NCBI GenBank assembly: GCA_903632075.3
Contig: CAHIKZ030005407.1
Span: forward strand, 162,001 to 226,000
Reading direction: 5' to 3'
Length of the DNA: 64,000 nucleotides
DNA from: Acanthosepion pharaonis
Taxonomy: Eukaryota; Mollusca; Cephalopoda; Sepiida; Sepiidae
The notes under the pieces were generated by a model. The model saw only the letters and a program-made list of their open reading frames with translations, was not told the origin of the DNA and did not search any database. This document shows, in pieces, positions 55,700 to 64,000 of the stretch. A program made the position numbers and the translations under genes. Positions within the stretch are counted from its first letter, which is position 1; each line of letters begins with the position of its first letter.

Positions 55700-56162
55700 A
55701 TTTTGGTTCGGTTTCTTTTGTTTTACGGCAGATCAACCCCAGTGGCTTATTTAATGCCGACAAGGTTTTTATGAGTTTTCATATGAATGGAATATATATT
55801 GTAATACTATTGTTTGTATATGTATTAATATTGTTTGTATATGTAAGAAATCAGGTTTCAAAGGCGGGATTTTTGTCGAGAGTCAAATGTATTGCTGGTA
55901 ATATCTATTTTTTTCCAAAAAGGTATTGCTGGTAATTTCTTTATGTGTTGTTGGTAATTTTACTATAAAAATCCATTAATATACTTTCATGGAGTTTTGA
56001 CCCCTAGCTGGGGACCGTAACAGGTGCTACCACTCCAATTCAGGACAGACCTGAGAACAGCAATTAAGAAGTGCTTTCATGCTCCTCGATACCTCCCGAT
56101 CAGAGGCCTTGCTGCCGGCGGTAGTTTATCGTCATACCCAAGACGACCTACATTAGTAGTAG
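55700..56162 (-). mobile_element. NR1 retroposon copy 3
   Basis: Minus strand: GTCTTGGGTATGACGATAAA head, GGCCTCTGATCGGGAGG, GGTAGCACCTGTTACGG, minisatellite remnants (AAATTACCAACAACACATAA), GGCATTAAATAAGCC and a tail AACCGAACCAAA. An 87-codon plus-strand frame here is not a gene. Confidence 0.75.
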
Positions 56163-56165
56163 TAG

Positions 56166-56398
56166 TTTTGTCGCTGTTGAGCCACTGAATCAACAAAAGT
56201 TGCCAATAAACCAGGTCTTGTTATGCATATCATTACCGGTAAAACTCATCCCGAATCGAATAACTGAATCCAGATGACAGTTGGAATCAATATTTCTTCT
56301 CGTCCCAAGTTAATCAGGAATAATCGTGTTAGAACTAATTAACTTGATTATGTGAGAATTTATTGAATTAAAGTCAGAACTCGAAAACAATTAATCAA
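56166..56398. other. Unassigned sequence
   Basis: Begins with a short AGT repeat. Nothing else recognised. Confidence 0.5.
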
Positions 56399-56399
56399 G

Positions 56400-56570
56400 G
56401 TTCAAGACAGAGTGACAAGACCTTAATAATTGTATTACATTTTACAATTAAATTATCCGGAATGTATCATTCAAGTGACCACAGGGTATTGTCCGCTTAT
56501 TTTATGACACACGTTTTCACTTATAAATGACCGGCGTGTATGGCGGGATTTAAAAACTGAACATAACTGA
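56400..56570. repeat. Dispersed repeat, second copy of 53.23 kb
   Basis: Direct-orientation partner of 53230-53410, sharing TTCAAGTGACCACAGGGTAT. Confidence 0.7.
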
Positions 56571-56584
56571 AAAGTAAAGACTAT

Positions 56585-56735
56585 ATAAAGGCTGTTCCAA
56601 TAACTTGGACCGATTTTAAATTTGAATTAAGTTTAAGAGTCTAATTTTTTTTTCTTTTTCTTTCAGATTTAACAACTTAAGTCTTTGACAATTTCAACCA
56701 TGGAAAGATTAACAATCAAACAACGTGTTAAAGTT
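56585..56735 (+). mobile_element. Mariner-superfamily element, 5' end scrap
   Basis: GGCTGTTCCAATAACTTGGA, then an ATG frame MERLTIKQRVKV (56701-56736) like the N-terminus of helix-turn-helix transposases, cut off by an NR1 fragment. Confidence 0.4.
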
Positions 56736-56737
56736 TC

Positions 56738-56945
56738 AAGAGTGCAATTGGAAAAATTATAAAAATGCCAGCAATACATTTTTATAAATAAAAAAATACC
56801 TGTTTATAGTATCATGACCGACAATACATTTTATCTGTAGCTGAAGGTTACAAATGCGTTCAAAGTATTTAGACTGAGGCATTAAATAGCCCATATAGAT
56901 GTTGATATGCCGCTAAACAAAACCAACCAAACAACCAACATGAAA
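56738..56945 (+). mobile_element. NR1 retroposon copy 4, 3' half
   Basis: Two minisatellite units (ATGCCAGCAATACATTTTTA), then GGCATTAAATAGCCC, GTTGATATGCC and an AAACC-type tail. Confidence 0.7.
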
Positions 56946-57214
56946 GTATTATTTCATTATATTAATCCGTATAATATTCTACAATTTCTTAACTTGAACT
57001 GTATTCCAAAATATAACTTCAGCAAAACTGCAACATAAAACACATATCACTGCCTCTAGTAATTATGCCTACACAAACATGTATATGTACAAAGGCTGAG
57101 TATCATCTACCATATATTCAATTGTGAAAGCAAAGCTCCCAAGAAAATTAAGTTTCGGCATAAGGAACTGATAAGCCTCTAAAAAAACAAACTCGCTCCG
57201 TCCATAAAATTCTA

Positions 57215-57485
57215 AGTATCCTTCTGTGGAATTAAATTTCTGCTGCCTCTAGGTATCTCCTTATCTGTGGAGAGATTATCCAGAATTCGCTGCTATATAA
57301 GAGAATTGTTAACACATATCAATCTGTGCTCTTTTTTTTTTCCTTTTTTGTTGTTGTTGTTGTTGTTGTTTCTAACGGATTTTTTTTCCGTTTCTCGGCA
57401 CCTATCTTAACATTTAGTATGGTGCTTTCGCTAGTTCCTTGCGTGTTCGGATCTCAGTGTCGCATTTTCCATTCTTTCTAAAAAA
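57215..57485 (-). mobile_element. RTE-like LINE fragment
   Basis: Minus strand: GKCDTEIRTRKELAKAPY, then KKIR and, after a GTT repeat (57349-57370), QRILDNLSTDKEI. The blocks match the Y-L-G-S-downstream part of the family. The 56946-57214 interval before it is unassigned. Confidence 0.6.
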
Positions 57486-57567
57486 AATACAGATGCTTTA
57501 AAACACTTAGGGATGCTGCTAAGACGCTTAAAAGTCTGGTTATCTTAAAAGACCAGCATTCCAAATA

Positions 57568-57589
57568 TATATATATATATATATATATA
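57568..57589. repeat. (TA)n microsatellite
   Basis: Eleven TA units, near the hammerhead-like motif that follows. Confidence 0.93.
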
Positions 57590-57707
57590 TTACTTGTGAG
57601 AGAAGGCCGAATATTTAAAGCTTATTTATATTTGAATACTTCACATCTTTTTCCCAAAGGTATGGATTAAGCAGTTGGGTATTCGTTAAAAATACAAGCA
57701 AGATCAC

Positions 57708-57740
57708 GTTTCGCCCGTTGTTCTCTCCTGCCTTCTTCAG
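57708..57740 (-). ncRNA. Hammerhead-like motif
   Basis: Minus strand: CTGAAGA, imperfect stem II (GGC ... GGGC), GAAAC. Same layout and near-identical core as the 10.42-kb motif. Stem III not evident. Confidence 0.38.
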
Positions 57741-57904
57741 CTGCTTGTCGATCCGGGTAACCTTCTAAGACTTGAAGCCTTTATTTAATCTACGAGATTG
57801 TTCACGCTCCGCTGTCTACGTCTAAGGATATATTTGTTTTACAGTTATTTAGTAATGCGCCGTTATTGCTCTTTCTGTTTCCACTTTGCTTACATCTGCT
57901 CTAC

Positions 57905-57985
57905 TCGACCCAGGGATTGAACCCGCAATTATAATATCACCAAATTTACGAAGAAACGCTTTAATGCTCTAGGGGCATCACTATT
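57905..57985 (-). mobile_element. tRNA-like SINE fragment
   Basis: B-box-like GCGGGTTCAATCCCTGG and A-box-like GCATTAAAGCG on the minus strand. Confidence 0.45.
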
Positions 57986-58124
57986 AGTGAACCGTATTAA
58001 ATAAGAGCGAGGGGAGATATCTCTAGCCATTGAAAGTAGAACGAGAAAAAATCTTCCCCTATAGATTATATAAAGTTTCCAGTTCAAAATTTATTCCCTG
58101 AAGGTTACCGGGATTGATGAAAAC

Positions 58125-58157
58125 CTGAAGAATGGCGTATGACACAACGGCCGAAAC
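58125..58157 (+). ncRNA. Hammerhead-like motif
   Basis: CTGAAGA, stem II GGC/GCC (TGGC ... GGCC), GAAAC. It faces the 57.71-kb motif in the opposite direction. AC-GTA-GT would be followed by G, which hammerheads do not cleave well. The 58160-58480 interval after it is unassigned. Confidence 0.38.
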
Positions 58158-58485
58158 GTAGTGATAACAAAGGTGAAGTCAACAGTCGGAATGCAAATAA
58201 CGTAAACTAGTGTTAACCCGTGAAAATAGAAATGCTGGTCATTATTTTTAAGAAGTGGGAACAAATGAAAAGATTTGAAATTGACAACTTTTTTCAATTA
58301 CATTGAAACAGATGATAAACCCTTCTATCGTCTCCTCTTTCTTTCATTTTCTCACTGAAACCAAGTAGTGCCTTTTCCCCACTTTTCACGCGATGAAAAC
58401 GGAATAGTCCATTATTTATGAGGCATTGGCAGGGTGTAACGGACGTAGCAACACGAAGAGGGGGAAGAGCATAATTATAATAGGA

Positions 58486-59203
58486 CGAGCAGCATGGCCC
58501 GGCGTTGCCCGTGCTTGATTAAAAATTGTACGACTCATACAGCAATCGCTATCACTTGACTTAAAATATTTTTGCTCTTCCTTGCCTTTAAAGGAGTGCC
58601 ATTTGCCGTGCTGATGTTGCTACATGCCTTAATTCTTGCCTATCTCACACAGCTCTATACTAAACATTAAATCTGTTACGAAAAAAGAACTAAACAAAAT
58701 GAACACAAAACGATCAGCTTTAAAAAAAAGGACTCGTAACTGGAAAAACCGAATGAAAAAAGAATGTTAACAACAAATACTTTTTCACACCCAACCCAGT
58801 TCTGCGGAGTCAGAATCAACGTTGAGTTTAAGCAAGTGAATGAGCCAATTGGAGTAAAGTGCCATGCAGATTTAAATTTTTCCCACTTGTGACGAATGCA
58901 GCTATCTATTTTTTTTCCTGCTAGAATGCTAGTTAACATTCGTGTCAGTCAGCTGTTGGCTCTCACGCTGGCCAATAGAATCTTCCTGCCTATTTGTGGC
59001 AGCCAGCTATAGGCTCTCACTCTGGCCAGTAGAAAATGGCCGCAAACTACATGAAAACTGCCGTAGAAGCATGAAAAAATCGGTTATTTCCACTATCGAT
59101 GAGAGTTGGGAAATGCAATGTCGGTTTTGGCCTCCCCGCTAACTTGGAGCATGTGCATGTAAATTTTGGTGCAAATCCGTCGAAAATTGCGGCCGTGCAT
59201 TCG

Positions 59204-59275
<72 letters not shown>

Positions 59276-59296
59276 CCTGCCTTTTATAGATAGAGA
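58486..59296 (-). mobile_element. Non-autonomous Helitron, inverted second copy
   Basis: Same element as 53.7 kb in reverse: 5' TCTCTATCTATAAAAGGCAG at 59296 and 3' end near 58486 with the GCACGG-GCAACG-CCGGGC hairpin. The terminal CTAG reads CTCG here. The subterminal (GT)n is 66 bp against 26 in the other copy. 811 bp overall. Very high similarity by eye outside the GT tract. Confidence 0.88.
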
Positions 59297-59689
59297 TACT
59301 GATAACACCTCATCCGAGAAAATTCAGACAAAATCAAGGGAGATAATTTAGATTCTCTAATTGAAATTCTCGGTGAGAATTATCTTCTTTCAGTTTTCTG
59401 ATGTTTACTGAGCTAAGATTACAAACGTAAAGCTTACCCAGCGAAGTTTTAAATCACCACTTAGCTAATCATGTCTTAATTCGGGTATGTATTCTCATTA
59501 TCCCCAAATATTTTTGTTTAATCTGTCTTTAGTTTAATACCTCCACCCCCTTTAGTTGACAGTGTTACGTTTTTCACATTTCATGTGTATGTTTCGTAGT
59601 TGTCTTTGAATTTGCCCGAGTGCGTGTGGTTCGAGGAGTAGATGATAGAGTGAATGGTTTCATATTTATGCAGTCCCGCATAATTTTCG

Positions 59690-60098
59690 TCTGCTGAATT
59701 AATATTTCTGCCTGAATTTAGGATTTTGGAGGAATTTTTACTTACTAGAAGGATGCTAAGGATAACATGTCCCGAGCGTGTGAGCAACGATAAGATCTTA
59801 GAGAGGACGCAAACAAAGAGGAGGCTTTTACTTAACATCAAAAAGAGGCAGCTGAAGTTTCTGGGGCATATAATGAGGAAGGAAGGCCTGGAGAATCTAA
59901 TACTCCGGAGTGTAATTGAGGGAATTGAGAGACAAGGGAAAGCAGCGCGTGACATACCTGACGAGGTTGAGCATGTAAATGACAGAACGTGGTCTGGGGT
60001 GGGAGCAGAAGGAAGGAACTTGCTGAGAGCTACAAAGGATAAAGAGAGGCTGAGAGACATGATCGCCCACGTCCTGAAAGGACATGGCACATAAAAGA
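59690..60098 (+). mobile_element. RTE-like LINE C-terminus with open frame
   Basis: A 122-codon frame (59726-60094) reads RRMLRITCPERVSNDKILER, KKRQLKFLGHIMRKEGLENL, then an I-E-G-I-E-R-Q-G block, GRNLLRATKDKERLRDMI and AHVLKGHGT with the natural stop. It is the best preserved RTE C-terminus here, though truncated before the palm domain. The 59300-59690 interval has no feature. Confidence 0.85.
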
Positions 60099-60189
60099 AC
60101 GAACACAGTTAAGTTTAGTTTTTATAAATAATCTTTTCTACACATTGTAAATACACATTGGGGATATATATTGTTATTTATATGCTCCA

Positions 60190-60692
60190 TCCCAGCAGAA
60201 AAGACCGTCCTGGGTATGACGATAAACTACATCCGCGTCATAGGTAAGACGATAAACTACATCCAGCAGCAAGGCCTTTCATCAGGAGGTTTTGAGGTGC
60301 GTGGAACCACCTCTTAATTGCTGGTGTTCCCAAGTCCACCCTGACCCGGGGTGGTAGCACCTGTTAGGGTCCCAGCTATGGGCAAACAATTAACACCCAA
60401 ATGTAAAAATAGGTTTTAATATCAGAAATACTTTGTAATAAAAAAAAATTATTACCAGCAATAATTTTTGAAGGAAAAATTATTAACAATTCTTTAAAAG
60501 AAATACCAGCAATACAAACAGCTATACATTCTTTGGAAAAAATATGACCAGCTATAGACTTCTTCAAGAAAAAATATTCCCAGAAATAGATTTTTGAAGA
60601 AAAACATTACCAGCAATAAAAATTTTGTCGGCATTAAATATCCCACTGAGGTTGATATGCCGTAAAACAAACCAAACCAAACCAAACCTAGC
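60190..60692 (+). mobile_element. NR1 retroposon copy 5, most complete
   Basis: CTGGGTATGACGATAAACTA head (with a short internal duplication at 60212-60260), GCAGCAAGGCCTTTCATCAG, CACCCTGACCCGGGGTGGTA, GTTAGGGTCCCAGC, six or so minisatellite units (60400-60620), GGCATTAAATATCCC, TTGATATGCC and a tail of four AAACC units ending at 60690. Confidence 0.8.
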
Positions 60693-60959
60693 AGAAACAA
60701 ACCTTGCAAATGTGGACTAGTTACGGTTTCATAAAGAAATTGTTTACTTTGGTGACTGTAGTAAGAATGGTATGCAAGAATGTGACGTTATGGTGAATAG
60801 AGATAACCAGATGAATGGGGCCCGTGATTGAGTCTAGCTAAGCGTTATATACCTATGTACCTATGAACACTAATGGGTATGTTCCAATCCTCATAAGTAC
60901 GTTGGACACTATTAGTCGGGGTAATATGTTAAGTAGTTCACCACTAGCCGTGGTTTATC

Positions 60960-61320
60960 TACTTCACACGCTACTAGATTGGCATCTCAGTCCCATCCTT
61001 TCACTGTCGAAACGGTTAAATGTAGCCGTCTCTTCTACTCTAATAGCTTCATGTCTCGCACTTCGCGTCTGTGGAACTCCCTTCCTCTTACTTGCTTCCC
61101 TGATAGCTATAATCTCCATTTATTCAAATGCAATGTCAATCGACATCCAGATGCTTTAATCTATTCCCCGTCCTTCTCTTCATCCTTTCCTCTCTCACGC
61201 CTCTTTACTCGCGCTCCCACTCTCTGTCGCCCCTTGTGTGCTAGTGACACTCCCGCCTTTGCTTGGAGTGAAACGCTTAAAAAAGCGCCGCTGGCGAGTA
61301 TTGTATTTTGTTGATGTTAT
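60960..61320 (+). mobile_element. Jockey-like LINE C-terminal and 3' end fragment
   Basis: The 111-codon frame (60979-61314) contains FMSRTSRLWNSLPLTCFPDS and FKCNVNRHPDAL, the conserved C-terminal blocks, then DTPAFAWSETLKK from the 3' region. It matches 4.86-5.16 kb. Confidence 0.82.
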
Positions 61321-62090
61321 AAAGATTACCATTTCATTTCCAACCTCCGTTTTGGTTATTTCTCATTCAGTAACATTTTCTAGGCTAAGTTAATCGTACA
61401 ATCGGTAAAGGGCCAGACTCCCGCTTCCCCCAATTTCGGTGCTGTGCTATATTTGATGTATATTTCTATCAATAAATACCCTTATTTAATCAACGACAAC
61501 GCAAGCTAAATAACTATTAATAACGAGAATATCATTATTCTTGTTTTGTTTTGTTTTTTCCAGAAAACCTTTAATTTTGTTCCACTGCCTGTATTGTTGA
61601 TGGCAATGGCAATATTAGCCGTTCATTTTTTAACGAAAAATTCAGCATTCTTTGACAGAGCAGCCAGTGCTACTTGTGTGTGTGTGTGTGTGTGTGTTAT
61701 ATTTTTTATTATGATGTTCACCCAAGATTGCAGGTCAAGATTATTATCGATGAAACATTCTCTTGCAAGTCGGTTCCGTGGGAAGAGGTTGCTCCAGTGG
61801 ACTTACATCTCATCGATGGAATACGAATGGACTGAGGGTGGTTCGTTAAAATGTGCATGGTATGGAGGGTCTTAACCGTAAAAGGTTGGCCTGGAATTTA
61901 ATATATGGATGTAAATATATGGTATATTATAATTCAGTACTATATAAAATTAATATGAAGTTTGTTTGCCTTTTTTTTATTCTATAGTTTCAGTTGCCCA
62001 TATTATTTATAATGCACACATGACATGTCACAAGAGTTGCGTCAATCCATTATGTACCACATGCCAAGAAAATCTTGTAATATAAAAAAG
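61321..62090. other. Unassigned sequence with short (GT)n
   Basis: GT run at 61676-61698. A 109-codon frame (61546-61875) spans it without recognisable motif. Confidence 0.5.
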
Positions 62091-62119
62091 CGCCCATGTT
62101 TTCCCTGCAGAGGCCAAGT

Positions 62120-62700
62120 GTGTCTATGATGAATGGCGGGGGCTATGTTGATGACATAGATATTCATAGTTGGTATGAGAATAATCGTAAACAACAAATG
62201 AACATTCTTTACCACGTCTTTCAGAAAGCAGGATTTAAAACTTTCCAAAATAATGCTAACCTCCAGGAGAGTGATTCGTTGCACCTTCTCGGGTTAACGT
62301 ATTCCGCTGACATGAAGTGGAAATATTATATTGAACCAATTGATAGATCTAGCGCTAGGAAAGTTGGTTCACTGTCTCGTGCAAGACAATTTATCTCGCC
62401 AGTATCTATCTTTACACATTTATATATCTATCATTCGTCCAGGCATTGATTATTGTTGTCACATCTGATCTGGTGTTTCTTCTATGGATTTAGAGATTCC
62501 TAATAATATCCAAATAAAAACCTGCAATATTACCGGGCCTGACTTACCTTTTCTATAAAAATGTTCATGCCAATTGATCTGCTGAGCTCAACTCTTCTGT
62601 ACCTTGACCGTGTCTATATGAGCGTACCACTAGTTTCTCATCAAGGTTTCACTCTTGAGCTAACTAGATGTAATAGTTTCTTTACGGTGTAAGTAATACA
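62120..62700 (+). mobile_element. Jockey-like LINE, palm motif to post-palm region
   Basis: Y-V-D-D palm motif intact (62144-62155), then NANLQESDSLHLLGLTYSAD, MKWKYYIEPIDRSSARKVGS and LSRARQFISPVSIF in one 117-codon frame. Degenerate continuation to about 62700. The 5' truncation lies just before the palm. Confidence 0.82.
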
Positions 62701-62769
62701 CATTATGCAAATGTTCTGATCGTGCTGTTATGTACTACGATCTTGTAAATTCATACAGTCAAGGTCCCG

Positions 62770-62921
62770 ACGAGGAGAGCTCATTAGAACAACTGGCATA
62801 TTTATAGGAACGACAGATGAAAGGAATAACACGGCGGTGTGAAAGCAACTAAAGTGGAATGGACAGGTCAGAACCGATTATATTACAGACACTTCTTTGA
62901 ATTTTGTTGAGAAACTCGAGG

Positions 62922-62954
<33 letters not shown>

Positions 62955-63124
62955 TCAGAAAGATTTAATACATAGATGAATGGTAGATTTATGGCTGTGC
63001 AAATTTTTTGGTACGACTGCGTGAACCAACTTTCCAAGAAGCAGCCAGAGAAATTGATTCCATATAAGCACTCCACTTCATAAAATCGTAAGACCAAGAA
63101 GATCGGGGGGACCAAGAAGTTTCT
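62770..63124 (-). mobile_element. Jockey-like LINE fragment with internal (TA)n
   Basis: Minus strand: FLVPPIFLVLRFYEVECLYG, FTQSYQKIC, a TA run (62922-62943), then FLNKIQRSVCNIIGSDLSI. The block order equals the 38.1-kb copy. Confidence 0.72.
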
Positions 63125-63180
63125 TTCCTGAGGATGTGGAAGATCATGGCACTCCACCTTACGTTATCCCTTGTCTTTGT
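63125..63180 (-). mobile_element. RTE-like LINE last-codon scrap
   Basis: GAGGATGTGGAAGATCATGG matches the reverse of the RTE end at 38.39 kb (GAGGACGTGGGTGATCATGG), again abutting a minus-strand Jockey fragment. Confidence 0.5.
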
Positions 63181-63420
63181 CAGTTATGGCAGCAATATTC
63201 AATGCCCGAACGAATGGTAGATTTATAAATCTTTTTTTACGAAAAAGTCTGCCTGGCACGACGCGGTAAGCCAACATTCTTAGCTACAGGCCTAACAATT
63301 TATTCAGTATAATCGGTCGACTTCATGTCAGTAGGAAACGGGAGACCAAAAAGGTGCAAAGTGCTGCTCTCCTGGAAGTTAGCATCAGCCAGGCTAATGG
63401 AAGTCAAAGAGTGTTTAAAG
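63181..63420 (-). mobile_element. Jockey-like LINE fragment
   Basis: Minus strand: ANFQESSTLHLFGLPFPTDM then VGLPR and a post-palm segment ending at ATGGCAGCAATATTCAA. Second piece of the same family next to the previous one. The 63421-63636 interval is unassigned. Confidence 0.65.
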
Positions 63421-63636
63421 TAACAGTTAAAATTTAACAGCCATTTATAGATGCAGCAATGTTTTCAAACTTCTTGTGTAATGTTTCGTAATGAGCTGAT
63501 TGTTTGCTTTAAACTCAACATGCTTAAATACATTAATTTTTGTTCTTAAATATGCCAAGTATCATATATGCCTGTCTGTCTTTTATTCTACCGATTCCAC
63601 AATATAGACGAAAACGACAAAAATGAATACATTACA

Positions 63637-63698
<62 letters not shown>
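63637..63698. repeat. (CA)n-(TA)n microsatellite
   Basis: About 16 CA and 15 TA units immediately beside the hammerhead candidate. Confidence 0.95.
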
Positions 63699-63699
<1 letters not shown>

Positions 63700-63700
<1 letters not shown>

Positions 63701-63750
63701 CATCCACAGACAGAATGTTTCGCAGCTCATCAGTGTAGCTAGACATGAGA
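63700..63750 (-). ncRNA. Minimal hammerhead ribozyme candidate (Penelope type)
   Basis: Minus strand, 63733-63717: CTGATGA, GCTGC (very short stem II), GAAAC. Next AC-ATTCT-GT-C forms a two-pair stem III with a GUC cleavage triplet. Flanking GCTACA before the core and TGTGG after the GUC can pair as stem I. All invariant hammerhead positions are present, with the minimal stem III reported for Penelope-like retroelement ribozymes. It lies beside a CA/TA tract. The remaining 63751-64000 sequence has no readable frame that I can assign. Confidence 0.65.
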
Positions 63751-64000
63751 TTGTGTCAGGCCGTGATAGAAACCCGACTGATTTGGTATCAGGTGAAGAT
63801 TTTACTCCTAAGTTATTGGCGCACGATAGGGGTGAAGGTGAATTTAAACATATTTCTTTTTTAGACAAACACGCCAGTGACCGGAGAACTCGATTCGTCT
63901 TAACGAAGAGTCTCGCATCAGCACCAGTAATAGTCATTATTTACAAATTTTTCCCTGAAGAGCTCAACCGAAATATTTTTTTTCAGGCGCATGTATATTG

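Overview
The window looks like non-coding DNA from a cephalopod genome, most probably an octopus or close relative. This is an inference: the LINE, SINE and Helitron fragments resemble what I know of octopus repeats, the AT-rich filler is crowded with long (TA)n, (CA)n, (CT)n and (GATA)n tracts, and nearly every recognisable coding trace is a decayed transposon. I found no convincing host exon, no bacterial-type gene and no CRISPR array. The stretch is best read as intergenic or intronic DNA built from nested mobile elements.

Layout. 0-6 kb: a Jockey-like LINE with a ruined catalytic motif, a retroposon with an internal minisatellite (here called NR1), a foldback element, a mariner relic, long tetranucleotide tracts, a 102-bp MADE1-like mariner MITE and three Jockey 3' pieces. 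6-16.6 kb: a tRNA-type SINE, a mariner N-terminal piece, two foldbacks carrying hammerhead-like motifs (7.0 and 10.4 kb), a 5S-rRNA-headed SINE, an AT-rich repeat (Rep-B), a (CT)n compound tandem repeat and a Penelope-like element (GIY-YIG endonuclease plus hammerhead-like motif). 17.3-22.3 kb: RTE-like LINE 3' ends in tandem, an internally deleted mariner-superfamily element, and a tandem duplication whose unit starts inside that transposon's end. 22.3-30 kb: mostly unassigned, with a pogo-like MITE end, Rep-A copies, SINEs and an inverted Rep-B copy.

30-42 kb: head-to-head RTE fragments, a pogo-like MITE with exact TA duplications, Jockey 3' ends, a degenerate Tc1 element, a 670-bp tandem duplication, and about 2 kb of 40-bp minisatellite grown from LINE coding sequence and interrupted by a solo LTR. 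42.3-44.3 kb: five copies of a ~0.4-kb satellite-like unit. 45-64 kb: foldbacks, an inverted SINE pair, a hAT-type element, more SINEs and RTE fragments, two inverted copies of one non-autonomous Helitron, a second solo LTR, four more NR1 copies, and Jockey fragments ending at a strong minimal hammerhead ribozyme candidate (63.7 kb).

Nothing here works together as a pathway. The window records insertion into insertion followed by tandem amplification. The most unusual items are the recurrent hammerhead-like motifs, the LINE-derived 40-bp minisatellite, the NR1 retroposon, the 5S-headed SINE and the Helitron pair. Family names come from remembered motif patterns, not from a database search. 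Boundaries are approximate except where exact target-site duplications are given.
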